Source of the DNA: Flavobacteriales bacterium
GTDB lineage: Bacteria > Bacteroidota > Bacteroidia > Flavobacteriales_E > Vicingaceae
Reading direction: 5' to 3'
DNA: 64,000 bases
Assembly: GCA_020853105.1 (NCBI GenBank)
Contig: JADYZM010000046.1
Coordinates: forward strand, 16,209 to 80,208
Under the pieces are notes generated by a model that saw only the letters and a program-made list of their open reading frames with translations, searched no databases and was not told where the DNA came from. Below are positions 46,284 to 54,450 of this stretch, piece after piece (position 1 is the stretch's first letter; every line of letters begins with the position of its first letter). The position numbers and the translations under genes are program-made.

Positions 46284-47798
46284 CTAAAACCCTAGCAGTG
46301 TAATACCCACACTAAAAGGATACAACTCAGGTCCTTTACCGCTCTCAAACAAAGGAGTTACAGAATATGTTGCAAAAACATTGAACCATCCTACACCCGT
46401 TCTTGCTGTTAAGCTAATTTTAAAAGGGTTGGTATTAAAGTCACTGTCGTCTTTTACTATTTGCTCATTGCCATTAACTTCATATATATATTTCATTCGG
46501 GTAGTAAATTTGTACGCCACAATTGCTCCTGCAGAAAAATGAAAAGATTTGTTTTTGTCATTTCCGGTATTGATTTCAAACAACAAAGGTGCGGTTACAT
46601 AAAAAGTTTTGAACCTGTTTTTTGAAAAATGTGTCGCTGAATCTATTATTCCCCATGTATAATTTTCGTTGTAATTATTTAATGTGTTTGCAGTATAAGA
46701 ACCTCCTTTTTCTATCAGCCTCACATTGTGTTTAAGTTCATAGTTATTGTATTCCAGCCCTAACCCAGTTACAAACCCTACATGATGTTCATAGATTTTA
46801 AAGAAATACTCCATAAAATTCAAATTGAAAACCCATGATTTTGCATAGTCTAATTCCATAAACTGAGTAACTTTTTTGGGACTGGTTTGAGCTAAGTTTA
46901 TATCATGATTTAGATTAAAACTGCCTTGGTTATTCATAAAGCCATTAATTCCCAAATCAATCCCCGCCCAATGATTCCTTCGTTTTTTTGGTTTCCGATT
47001 AATTTTAATTGTATCGTTGGTAATTAATAGATTTGTTCGTCCAAATCGAATACTGGTTGTATCGCCTCCAAATCGATTTTTTATAGGCTCATTAATTGAA
47101 TCGGTAAAATTTATTTCACCCAAATATTGGGCAGAAGTTGAGCTTCCTGATGACGTAATCTGGTTAATTTCAGGTTGTCCAACTATTTTTATATCAGAAG
47201 CCCCTGAAACACTTCCTGTAATTTCATTTTTTACCCACACAATTACGTCTGAGGCACCTGACTCTGAAATTGTTACATTTTCTGAAAAAAATTCTTTTGC
47301 ATCTATATCACTAGCTCCCGATGCAATCAGTGAAAAGTTTATTGTTTTTCCACGTAAGTTAACATCACTGGCTCCTGATGCTTCTAATCGCATATCTTTT
47401 GTATTAATCAACAAGTTTGCCTGTGATGCCCCTGATGTTTTTAATTGGAGTTGATCCATATCTAAAGTTTCTAAATTTGTTAGAGTTGAGGCTCCATTGA
47501 TTTCTATGTATTTTAAATTTTTAAAAGTTATCCGAATATTCATGTTTTTATCTGCTTTGATTTTATTTTTTGCATAAATATGCAAAAGCTCATCTTCAAC
47601 TTCAGTAATAAGACTTGATAAATATTCGCTAGAAACTCCTGAAATTTCAACTTGGTTTGATGTGCCTTGTTTTATCTCTACATTAAATGCTGAAGATATT
47701 TTGAGTGAATTAAAATCGGCTAAATTTCTAACCTCATTTTGTGCATTAGTTTGCTGAAGAATACCCGCTAAGAATAAAGTTAAAATATATTTTTTCAT
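46284..47798 (-). CDS. Head GIN (DUF2807) domain fused to an outer-membrane beta-barrel
   Basis: A 504-residue exported protein. A signal peptide ends near QQTNAQ. The N-terminal part (about 25-230) is a DUF2807 'head GIN' beta-helix, marked by the repeated SGASD turn (at least five copies, such as EASGASDVNL and IASGASDIDA). The C-terminal 230 residues have the alternating aromatic strands of an outer-membrane barrel, ending in a phenylalanine (SVGITLLGF). The two together suggest a surface-exposed or periplasm-facing domain held by a barrel. It follows the ECF sigma and anti-sigma genes on the same strand. Confidence 0.8.
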   Translation of the reverse strand: MKKYILTLFLAGILQQTNAQNEVRNLADFNSLKISSAFNVEIKQGTSNQVEISGVSSEYLSSLITEVEDELLHIYAKNKIKADKNMNIRITFKNLKYIEINGASTLTNLETLDMDQLQLKTSGASQANLLINTKDMRLEASGASDVNLRGKTINFSLIASGASDIDAKEFFSENVTISESGASDVIVWVKNEITGSVSGASDIKIVGQPEINQITSSGSSTSAQYLGEINFTDSINEPIKNRFGGDTTSIRFGRTNLLITNDTIKINRKPKKRRNHWAGIDLGINGFMNNQGSFNLNHDINLAQTSPKKVTQFMELDYAKSWVFNLNFMEYFFKIYEHHVGFVTGLGLEYNNYELKHNVRLIEKGGSYTANTLNNYNENYTWGIIDSATHFSKNRFKTFYVTAPLLFEINTGNDKNKSFHFSAGAIVAYKFTTRMKYIYEVNGNEQIVKDDSDFNTNPFKISLTARTGVGWFNVFATYSVTPLFESGKGPELYPFSVGITLLGF

Positions 47799-47855
47799 CT
47801 TTAAATGTGTTTGATTGTATGACGTTTGGATTTTCTTAAATGTTACAACTAACAA

Positions 47856-48824
47856 TTATTTATTTTTTTTTCTTGAAATTGAAAAGTTGCCAATATTTAT
47901 TGCGTAACCCTCTGAATCTTTATTGTTTATTGTTTCTATCTGTGCTCTTTTCCCCAATATTTTTTCTATCATTTGTGAAATTTTCATTTTATCAAAATTG
48001 GCGTTTGAATCGTTATTTTCTATATTGGAATCACTGTCAACCAACAATGGCTCAATTTCTACATATTCATTTTCCTGATAGAGCTCAATTTCAATTTTTT
48101 CTTCAATTCTTTCTTGAACAGTTATATCGGTTTCAGAATGGGTTTTATCACTTTGAAAAATCTCTTCTTTACTTGTAATTAGAGCGTTCTGTTGTTTCTC
48201 CTTTTTAGCTAGTGTTTCGCTCTGTTCAATTTGTTTGATTTTAGGTTCTTTATAATTCTTTTTTACTTCGGAGTTTTTAAAATTGAATGTAGGATTAGAA
48301 GTAGCTTTCCGACTCACTGTTTCAGTCAATTTTTCATTGAATACTCCTTGTTTTATTAGTGGGTATATAAAAAATATTACAATCACAATTGCAGCAACAG
48401 AACTCCACATTTGCCAATGAATTGGAATGAGTTTCTCCGGTCTTTTTTTAAGCACTGATTTATCTGGATAAATCTCAGTTTTTGGAATCAGTATGGTTTG
48501 TGAATATTCATTAAACAATCTTTTGTATTGATTGTTTGAGTTAATTAATTGGTAAAGTTCTGCTGATTCTTTATTGGAATTCAGTTTTTCAACTTCACAA
48601 ATTATTAAATTTTCTACGGCATCATGTTTAAGTTTGGCTTTGTGTTCAAATTTTGTGTCGTCAGACTTAAGTTCAAAAAATGAAGTATTCATATCGATAT
48701 TTTCAGCAATATCAGTGTTTTTCTCAATAAACAACATTAGCTCAGCAGCTAATTCTGGTGAAAGATTTTGCTCATAATAATCAAGCAAATATGCCTCATA
48801 GTTATTTCGGTTGATAATACTCAT
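47856..48824 (-). CDS. Putative membrane anti-sigma factor
   Basis: A 322-residue protein with a cytoplasmic N-terminal region (about 1-145) containing SPELAAELMLFIEKN, like the zinc-free anti-sigma domains of Bacteroidota. One membrane helix lies near residues 148-167, followed by a highly charged, low-complexity exported tail rich in Lys and Glu. It overlaps the ECF sigma gene by four bases (ATGA), the usual arrangement for a sigma factor and its inhibitor. The tail has no enzyme domain that I can see. Confidence 0.7.
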   Translation of the reverse strand: MSIINRNNYEAYLLDYYEQNLSPELAAELMLFIEKNTDIAENIDMNTSFFELKSDDTKFEHKAKLKHDAVENLIICEVEKLNSNKESAELYQLINSNNQYKRLFNEYSQTILIPKTEIYPDKSVLKKRPEKLIPIHWQMWSSVAAIVIVIFFIYPLIKQGVFNEKLTETVSRKATSNPTFNFKNSEVKKNYKEPKIKQIEQSETLAKKEKQQNALITSKEEIFQSDKTHSETDITVQERIEEKIEIELYQENEYVEIEPLLVDSDSNIENNDSNANFDKMKISQMIEKILGKRAQIETINNKDSEGYAINIGNFSISRKKNK

Positions 48825-49306
48825 AGTAATTGCTCTATACTTCCAATATATTGCTGTAAAAATTTTCTTGCTCTAAATATATATACTTTGACTTGTGATT
48901 CGTTTAGTAGTGTAATTTCAGCTATCTCTTGGTAGGAATACCCTTCGTAATCTCGTAATAATAGTACAGACTTTTGGATTTCCGGCAGCAAGTCGAGGGC
49001 TTTATGTAATTGTTCTTGAATATCGTTATATTGATTGGTATCACAATAGTTCTTTTCCTCTATTTCATTTAATTTTTTATTCTCCTTTTCTTTTCTTTTA
49101 TAATCAATAAAAGTATGGTACGCAACTGTAAACAAATAGGATTTTTCTTTTCCTTTTTGGATATCATTTTTCTTCAACCAAAATTTTTCAAACGAATCCT
49201 GAACGATGTCTTTGGCAATGTTTTCATCTTTACAGTTTTTTAGGATAAACCGATAGATGCCATCCGAATAGTCATCAATACACTTATTGAATTCAGAAAC
49301 TGTCAA
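48821..49306 (-). CDS. ECF-type RNA polymerase sigma factor
   Basis: A 161-residue sigma-70 relative with regions 2 and 4. Region 2 includes DIVQDSFEKFWLKK and YLFTVAYHTFIDYKRK. Region 4 includes YEGYSYQEIAEITLLNESQVKVYIFRAR (read in parts), the promoter -35-binding helix-turn-helix. It leads the sigma, anti-sigma and GIN-barrel genes, and probably drives them in response to an envelope signal. Confidence 0.9.
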   Translation of the reverse strand: MTVSEFNKCIDDYSDGIYRFILKNCKDENIAKDIVQDSFEKFWLKKNDIQKGKEKSYLFTVAYHTFIDYKRKEKENKKLNEIEEKNYCDTNQYNDIQEQLHKALDLLPEIQKSVLLLRDYEGYSYQEIAEITLLNESQVKVYIFRARKFLQQYIGSIEQLL

Positions 49307-49368
49307 TGATGCAATTTTTACAGGTATGACGAACTCAAGGCAAAAATGTTACAGCACAAAAAAAATTA

Positions 49369-49977
49369 TTATGCCGGTTTGATAATTGGTAAAACAATTC
49401 TCAAAATTTCATTTACTGAATGTTCTATTGCCATTCCATTCGTTTTTATTTCTAAAAATGGTTTTTCAGGCACTTCAAAAGGAGAGTTGATACCCGTAAA
49501 ATCTTTTATTTCACCGGCTCTGGCTTTTTTATACAATCCTTTAACATCTCTTTTTTCGCAAACTTCGAGGGGAGTATTTATAAAAACTTCAAAAAAATCA
49601 TTTTCTCCAATAATTTTTTTTGCTTGATATCGAATTTCGTTGGTGGGGCTTACAAAACAACAGATAGTAACAATTCCACAATTCAAAAATAATTTTGCAA
49701 CTTCGGCAATTCTTCTGATGTTCTCAACGCGGTCATCTTCACTAAACCCAAGATTATTGTTGATTCCGGCTCTTATATTATCACCATCTAACAGTTGAGT
49801 CAGAATCCCTTTTTTATTCAATTCTTGCTCCAATCCAATAGCAATAGTAGTTTTTCCAGACCCTGACAATCCTGTTAACCAAATAACGGCTGATTTTTGA
49901 CAAAGTAAAGCTTCTTTGTCTTTTCTTTGTAATATACTTTCAAAAACCGGAAAAATATTATTTTGATTCGCTTTCAT
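49369..49977 (-). CDS. cysC: Adenylylsulfate kinase
   Basis: A 202-residue kinase that converts adenosine 5'-phosphosulfate (APS) to the sulfuryl donor PAPS. The P-loop is GLSGSGKTT (residues 36-44). DGDNIRAGIN binds APS, and the phospho-serine region is CCFVSPTNEIR. C-terminal KGLYKKARAGEIKDFTGI is also conserved. No ATP sulfurylase (cysDN) or PAPS reductase gene is in view, so it must draw on APS made elsewhere. Confidence 0.93.
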   Translation of the reverse strand: MKANQNNIFPVFESILQRKDKEALLCQKSAVIWLTGLSGSGKTTIAIGLEQELNKKGILTQLLDGDNIRAGINNNLGFSEDDRVENIRRIAEVAKLFLNCGIVTICCFVSPTNEIRYQAKKIIGENDFFEVFINTPLEVCEKRDVKGLYKKARAGEIKDFTGINSPFEVPEKPFLEIKTNGMAIEHSVNEILRIVLPIIKPA

Positions 49978-49984
49978 AATAACA

Positions 49985-49992
49985 CAAATTTA
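49985..49992 (-). promoter_or_regulatory. Possible -7 promoter element of cysC
   Basis: The minus strand reads TAAATTTG. It ends only 7 bases before the cysC start, which would give an almost leaderless message, so confidence is low. Confidence 0.25.
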
Positions 49993-50000
49993 AAATAAAA

Positions 50001-50915
50001 ATGGTGAATTCTATACCCATATCCAATATCAAAGAAATTCCAAGTTTGAGTCCTACTTTTAAAATAAGCGACGACTATTCAACTGAAATCAATACTATTA
50101 TTTCCAAACAAATTTATTCATTACACGGAACAGAACTTTTGAACCGGTTGTTAAGTTTATTGGATTTAACTTCATTGGAAGGTTCTGACACGAACCAAAA
50201 AATTGAGACCATGGCTAATAAAGTGGTTGGGTTAGAAAAATATCCCCAGATTAATTCAGTAGCTGCAATTTGTGTTTATCCAACATTTGCAAAATTAGTG
50301 AGCCAACACTTAAAATCAACAAGAGTTAAAACAGCATGTGTTGCCGGGGCTTTCCCTTCAGGGCAATCGAATTTAGAGGTTAAGCTAAAAGAAATTTCGT
50401 GGGCAATAGAACAAGGAGCTGATGAAATTGACATGGTAATTTCTCGAGGAAAATTATTAGAGGGCAATTATCAAGAAGTTTTTGATGAAATTGCTGCCAT
50501 AAAGCGGTGTTGCGGTGATATTCATTTAAAAGTTATTATAGAAAGCGGCGAACTAAAAAACAATCAAAACATAAGAATTGCTAGTGATTTAGCTATGTAT
50601 GCAGGAGCAGATTTTATAAAAACCTCAACAGGAAAGATTTCTGAAGGAGCTACTCTCAACTCAGTATATGTTATGCTCAATGCAATCAACGATTTTTATT
50701 CTGTTACAAATAGAAAAATAGGTATGAAACCTGCCGGAGGTATTTCCGATATAGAGACAGCAATGAATTATCTCAAATTGGTTGAACAAACCGTTGGAGA
50801 AAGTTGGATTAATAATCAACTTTTTAGATTTGGGGCTAGCCGACTGGCAAACAATGTGTTAAATAAAATAGCAACACAGCTCAATATTATCGAACTTCAA
50901 AATTATTTTGAATAG
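50001..50915 (+). CDS. deoC: Deoxyribose-phosphate aldolase
   Basis: A 304-residue class I aldolase that splits 2-deoxyribose 5-phosphate into acetaldehyde and glyceraldehyde 3-phosphate. The Schiff-base lysine is in ADFIKTSTGK; VKLKEISWAIEQGADEIDMV and LKVIIESGEL are typical barrel strands. It is longer than the compact 220-residue bacterial form and resembles the longer DeoC type. With the purine nucleoside phosphorylase in this window it fits deoxynucleoside salvage. cysQ begins one base after its stop. Confidence 0.92.
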   Translation: MVNSIPISNIKEIPSLSPTFKISDDYSTEINTIISKQIYSLHGTELLNRLLSLLDLTSLEGSDTNQKIETMANKVVGLEKYPQINSVAAICVYPTFAKLVSQHLKSTRVKTACVAGAFPSGQSNLEVKLKEISWAIEQGADEIDMVISRGKLLEGNYQEVFDEIAAIKRCCGDIHLKVIIESGELKNNQNIRIASDLAMYAGADFIKTSTGKISEGATLNSVYVMLNAINDFYSVTNRKIGMKPAGGISDIETAMNYLKLVEQTVGESWINNQLFRFGASRLANNVLNKIATQLNIIELQNYFE

Positions 50916-50916
50916 T

Positions 50917-51717
50917 ATGGAAAGAAAAGAGTTATTAAAATTAGCAATTCATGCTGCATTTAATGCCGGAGATGAGATTTTAGCCATCTATAAATCAGAT
51001 TTTACTATCGAAAAAAAAGAGGATAAAACACCTCTGACTCAAGCCGATAAAAATGCACACTCAGCAATTCTAAAAATATTGAGTAAAACACAATTGCCTA
51101 TTTTGAGTGAAGAAGGTAAGCAAATAGATTATGAAACCCGAAGAAACTGGAAGCAATTTTGGATGGTTGATCCTCTTGATGGCACACGGGAATTTATTAA
51201 ACGAAATGGCGAATTTACTGTAAACATTGCTCTTATTGAAGATGGAAACTCCAACTTAGGAGTAGTTTATGTGCCCGTTACAGGCGAACTGTATTTTGCA
51301 GATACAACTATTGGTGCATTTAAAATTGTACTACACCAATTTTCAGTTGAAACAATTGATGAGTTGATTAAAAAAGCTCAAAAATTACCATCAATCCATA
51401 ACCGAAAAAATTACATAGTTGTAGGCAGCCGCTCACACATGAACGAAGAAACAGAAGCATTTATGAAAGATGTCAAATCAAAATATGCTGAAGTAGATTT
51501 AATATCAAAAGGAAGCTCATTGAAATTATGTATGGTTGCTGAAGGGTCAGCAGACTGTTATCCTCGTTTTGCACCAACAATGGAGTGGGACACAGCTGCT
51601 GGACAGGCAATTGTTGTTGCCTCAGAAGGAATTGTAATGGATTGGAACACTAAACAACAAATGAAATACAACAAAGAAAATCTTTTAAATTCTTGGTTCT
51701 TAGTAGAAAGAAATTAA
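50917..51717 (+). CDS. cysQ: 3'(2'),5'-bisphosphate nucleotidase
   Basis: A 266-residue inositol-phosphatase-family enzyme that hydrolyses PAP, the by-product of PAPS use, to AMP. The metal sites are in LSEEG, VDPLDGTREFIKRNGEF and WDTAAGQAIV. The ATG at 50917 is preferred over the in-frame TTG inside deoC. Translation is probably coupled to deoC. With cysC nearby, the pair makes and clears the sulfonyl-donor pool. Confidence 0.92.
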   Translation: MERKELLKLAIHAAFNAGDEILAIYKSDFTIEKKEDKTPLTQADKNAHSAILKILSKTQLPILSEEGKQIDYETRRNWKQFWMVDPLDGTREFIKRNGEFTVNIALIEDGNSNLGVVYVPVTGELYFADTTIGAFKIVLHQFSVETIDELIKKAQKLPSIHNRKNYIVVGSRSHMNEETEAFMKDVKSKYAEVDLISKGSSLKLCMVAEGSADCYPRFAPTMEWDTAAGQAIVVASEGIVMDWNTKQQMKYNKENLLNSWFLVERN

Positions 51718-51792
51718 GTGCTCGTAAAATAATTGAAAATAATTGTGTTAAACATACCCATTTTGAATTGGTTTTAACTATCTTCGTTTACG

Positions 51793-53046
51793 ATGAAATA
51801 TATTAAAAATATGGCTGTTTTGTGTACAATTATCTTTTTCGGTTGTAACACCTCCGACAATCAAACACCCAAAACTAATGAACTTTTGGTGGAAGGCGAT
51901 TGGCACCTTGAATTTCATATATCTCCAACCATTTCTGTTCCGGTAGATTTTATTTTGAAAAAAAATGAATCAAATGCCTACATTATTCAATTTACAAATG
52001 CAGATGAAGTAGTTGTAATGAATCCAATAGAGATTACAGAAAATAATATCCAATTTAGGGATAAAATTTTTAACACTTGGTTTGATGGTCAAATTCTTTC
52101 TCCCACTGAAATCAAAGGAAAATGCTTTAGGGAAGATAAAGAAAATGCAATTCCATTTACAGCAACACAAGAAGTAAGACCTCGTTTTCCTGAACCAAAA
52201 AAAACGAGCAAAGCCCAACCCAACATTTCTGGCACTTGGGAAGTAGATTTTAGCAAAGGAACACCTGAACACTATAAAGCCATAGGTCAATTTCATCAAG
52301 TAGATAATTATGTTTCCGGAACATTTATGACAGAAACCGGTGATTATCGTTTTTTGGAAGGAAACATGTATAACAACAATCTGTTTTTATCTTGTTTTGA
52401 CGGAAGCCATATTTTTCTTTTCAAAGCCTCCTTTATCAATGATGTTTTACAAGGAAATTTCTGGTCGGGATTACGTTGGGAAGAGCCATGGACAGCCATT
52501 AAAAATGAAAAATTCAAGCTTTCCAATCCCGATTCACTCACCTATTTAAAAGAAGGATTTTCCTCAATTGAATTTCGTTTGCCAAATACCAATGGCGACA
52601 CCATTTCGTTAACCGATAAAAAATATAATGGAAAAGTAGTAATTGTCAATATCATGGGACCATGGTGTCCGAACTGCAAAGACGAAACCGCACATTTAAC
52701 AGAACTATATAATCAATTTAACGCTAAAGGATTGGAAGTAATCGCTCTTTCCTTTGATAAAACTGATGATTTTGAACAATCAAAAGAAAGTATTCAAAAA
52801 ATTCAACAGTACTTTCATTCAAAATATGATTTCTTGATTGCCGGAAAAGCCAATAAAATAGAAGCATCAAAAGCTTTACCCATGCTCAACCAAATTTCTG
52901 CCTATCCAACTACTTTGTTTATAGACAGAAAAGGTAATGTTCGAAAAATAAGAACAGGTTTTAATGGCCCTGGCACCGGTGACCAATACAAAAAATACAA
53001 AGCTGACATTGAAATTTTTATTCAAAACCTCTTGAGTGAAAAATAA
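51793..53046 (+). CDS. TlpA-like thioredoxin lipoprotein
   Basis: A 417-residue lipoprotein with a signal ending in IFFGC. Residues about 30-245 form a beta-rich, DUF-like N-terminal region seen in many Bacteroidota TlpA proteins. The C-terminal thioredoxin fold (about 260-417) has the redox pair in GPWCPNCKDE and a cis-proline in ISAYPTTLFIDRKG. It likely reduces or oxidises disulfides in the periplasm, perhaps for cytochrome maturation. It has no obvious partner next to it. Confidence 0.85.
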   Translation: MKYIKNMAVLCTIIFFGCNTSDNQTPKTNELLVEGDWHLEFHISPTISVPVDFILKKNESNAYIIQFTNADEVVVMNPIEITENNIQFRDKIFNTWFDGQILSPTEIKGKCFREDKENAIPFTATQEVRPRFPEPKKTSKAQPNISGTWEVDFSKGTPEHYKAIGQFHQVDNYVSGTFMTETGDYRFLEGNMYNNNLFLSCFDGSHIFLFKASFINDVLQGNFWSGLRWEEPWTAIKNEKFKLSNPDSLTYLKEGFSSIEFRLPNTNGDTISLTDKKYNGKVVIVNIMGPWCPNCKDETAHLTELYNQFNAKGLEVIALSFDKTDDFEQSKESIQKIQQYFHSKYDFLIAGKANKIEASKALPMLNQISAYPTTLFIDRKGNVRKIRTGFNGPGTGDQYKKYKADIEIFIQNLLSEK

Positions 53047-53107
53047 GTACTCAGAATTTTAACCTCCTCTTTCTATGATTGTTATCATATTTTTGTTAAT
53101 TAAAAAA

Positions 53108-53119
53108 GATAAATTTATC
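53108..53119. promoter_or_regulatory. Perfect palindrome, candidate operator of the DUF2249/RIC operon
   Basis: GATAAATTTATC is a perfect 12-base palindrome located 20 bases upstream of the -7 box, where it would cover the -33 region. A dimeric regulator binding there is an inference. Confidence 0.3.
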
Positions 53120-53139
53120 CTAATCTAATTTTGTTTTGC

Positions 53140-53147
53140 TATATTTG
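53140..53147 (+). promoter_or_regulatory. Probable -7 promoter element of the DUF2249/RIC operon
   Basis: TATATTTG fits TAnnTTTG, 34 bases before the first start codon of the operon. Confidence 0.5.
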
Positions 53148-53181
53148 TATTTTAATTTAATCTAAATAAAAACTTAAAATT

Positions 53182-53412
53182 ATGGTTACAACAGAAGTAT
53201 TGAATGTATCATTGATAGAACCGAGATTAAAACATCCGACAATTTTTAAACATTTCGATGATTTGACATCCGGAGAAAGTTTCATTATAGATAACGACCA
53301 CGACCCTAGACCATTGTATTATCAATTACTAGGTGAAAGAGGCGATATTTTTACTTGGGAATATGTTCAACAAGGACCGGATAGATTCAAAGTGAAAATT
53401 GCAAAAAAGTAA
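53182..53412 (+). CDS. Free-standing DUF2249 protein
   Basis: A 76-residue protein consisting of one DUF2249 domain. Conserved features are LKHPTIF, NDHDPRPLYYQL, FTWEYVQQGPDRF and the closing VKIAKK. DUF2249 domains accompany nitrite, nitric oxide and Fe-S repair genes, but their biochemical activity is unproven. The domain is clearly a duplicate of the N-terminal domain of the next gene, 29 bases downstream. It is the first gene of a five-gene, same-strand cluster. Confidence 0.85.
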   Translation: MVTTEVLNVSLIEPRLKHPTIFKHFDDLTSGESFIIDNDHDPRPLYYQLLGERGDIFTWEYVQQGPDRFKVKIAKK

Positions 53413-53441
53413 AATTTAATTATTTAACACCCTTTAGAAAT

Positions 53442-54338
53442 ATGGCAACTATAGAAGTAATTAATGTTACGTTGATTGAGCCGAAATTAAAACACCCGAC
53501 TATTTTTAACAGGTTTGACGAGTTAGTATCAGGTGAAAGTTTTATGATTGACAACGACCATGACCCAAAACCGCTTTATTATGAATTGATAGGTGAAAGA
53601 GGGAACATATTTTCATGGGAATATATAGAAAAAGGACCCGAGCGATGGACAGTAATTATCACCAAAAACAGTGATAATTCTGTTATAGAATCAAGTACAA
53701 CAATATCAGAAACTGATGTTAAAAAAGCAGAATTTTTAAAATCTATTGGAGCTCAGTTCAAATGTGGAGACTCAACACCTTCGGATAAATATGAATATTT
53801 TCCCATATCTGCTTCTCAGGATATGAATAAATGGCAATTGGACTATTTGGTTAATCATCTGATAAATACTCATCATGCATATATGATAAGCACCATTCGG
53901 GTGGTAGAAGGGTTAACTAAAGAAGTTGCTGACCACCACGGAGAAAACTGTCCGGAATTGGTTCGATTATCTCAATATTCAATTTCATTTTATGAGAATT
54001 TGTTGTCTCATATTGAAAAAATGGAAACTATAGTTAAGCCAACCTTAGATTTTCTTACTTCAAAAAAATCGGGAAATGAAAATGGCGAAGTTTTACCCAA
54101 TATTCTTGAAAAGACAATTTCAAACATGCAAAAAGATAACATTGTGATTGCTGAGGATTTGGCATATTTCAAAAGACTTACCAAAAATTATTCAGCACCG
54201 GCAGATGCTTGTAACTCTCATTCATATTTGTATCAAAAGTTGAGCGAATTTGATGCCGATTTACAATTGTATATCTATGCTGAAAATGATATTCTTTTCC
54301 CAAAAGCACTTGCATTAGAAAAAGAATTAAGTAAGTAA
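53442..54338 (+). CDS. DUF2249 domain fused to a RIC/ScdA/YtfE-like hemerythrin domain with lost ligands
   Basis: A 298-residue cytoplasmic protein. Residues 1-75 are a DUF2249 domain with HDPKPLYYELIGERG. Residues about 95-298 align with the Fe-S repair protein YtfE/ScdA: THHAY, ADHHGENCPELV, LTKNYSAPADAC and AENDILFPKAL. In E. coli YtfE the di-iron ligands are H84, E133, H129, H160, H204 and E208. Here H145, H190 and E281 are kept, but M194, N233 and Y277 stand where E133, H160 and H204 would be. The N-terminal di-cysteine of ScdA is also reduced to a single C108. A full di-iron site therefore looks impossible, though another role could remain. Confidence 0.8.
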   Translation: MATIEVINVTLIEPKLKHPTIFNRFDELVSGESFMIDNDHDPKPLYYELIGERGNIFSWEYIEKGPERWTVIITKNSDNSVIESSTTISETDVKKAEFLKSIGAQFKCGDSTPSDKYEYFPISASQDMNKWQLDYLVNHLINTHHAYMISTIRVVEGLTKEVADHHGENCPELVRLSQYSISFYENLLSHIEKMETIVKPTLDFLTSKKSGNENGEVLPNILEKTISNMQKDNIVIAEDLAYFKRLTKNYSAPADACNSHSYLYQKLSEFDADLQLYIYAENDILFPKALALEKELSK

Positions 54339-54450
54339 CAGTTCAATAATAATCATTTGAATAGAAGCAATCGGCAAAATGAAATTCATTTTAAAGATTG
54401 CTTCTTGATTTTAGCCGATTCTATTGAATAAATTTGTAAAAAAAAACAGC

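Noticed and set aside
47017..47454. A 145-codon plus-strand frame within the GIN-barrel gene
   Set aside because: It is the antisense shadow of the SGASD repeats, which explains its repeated SEAPD-like residues.
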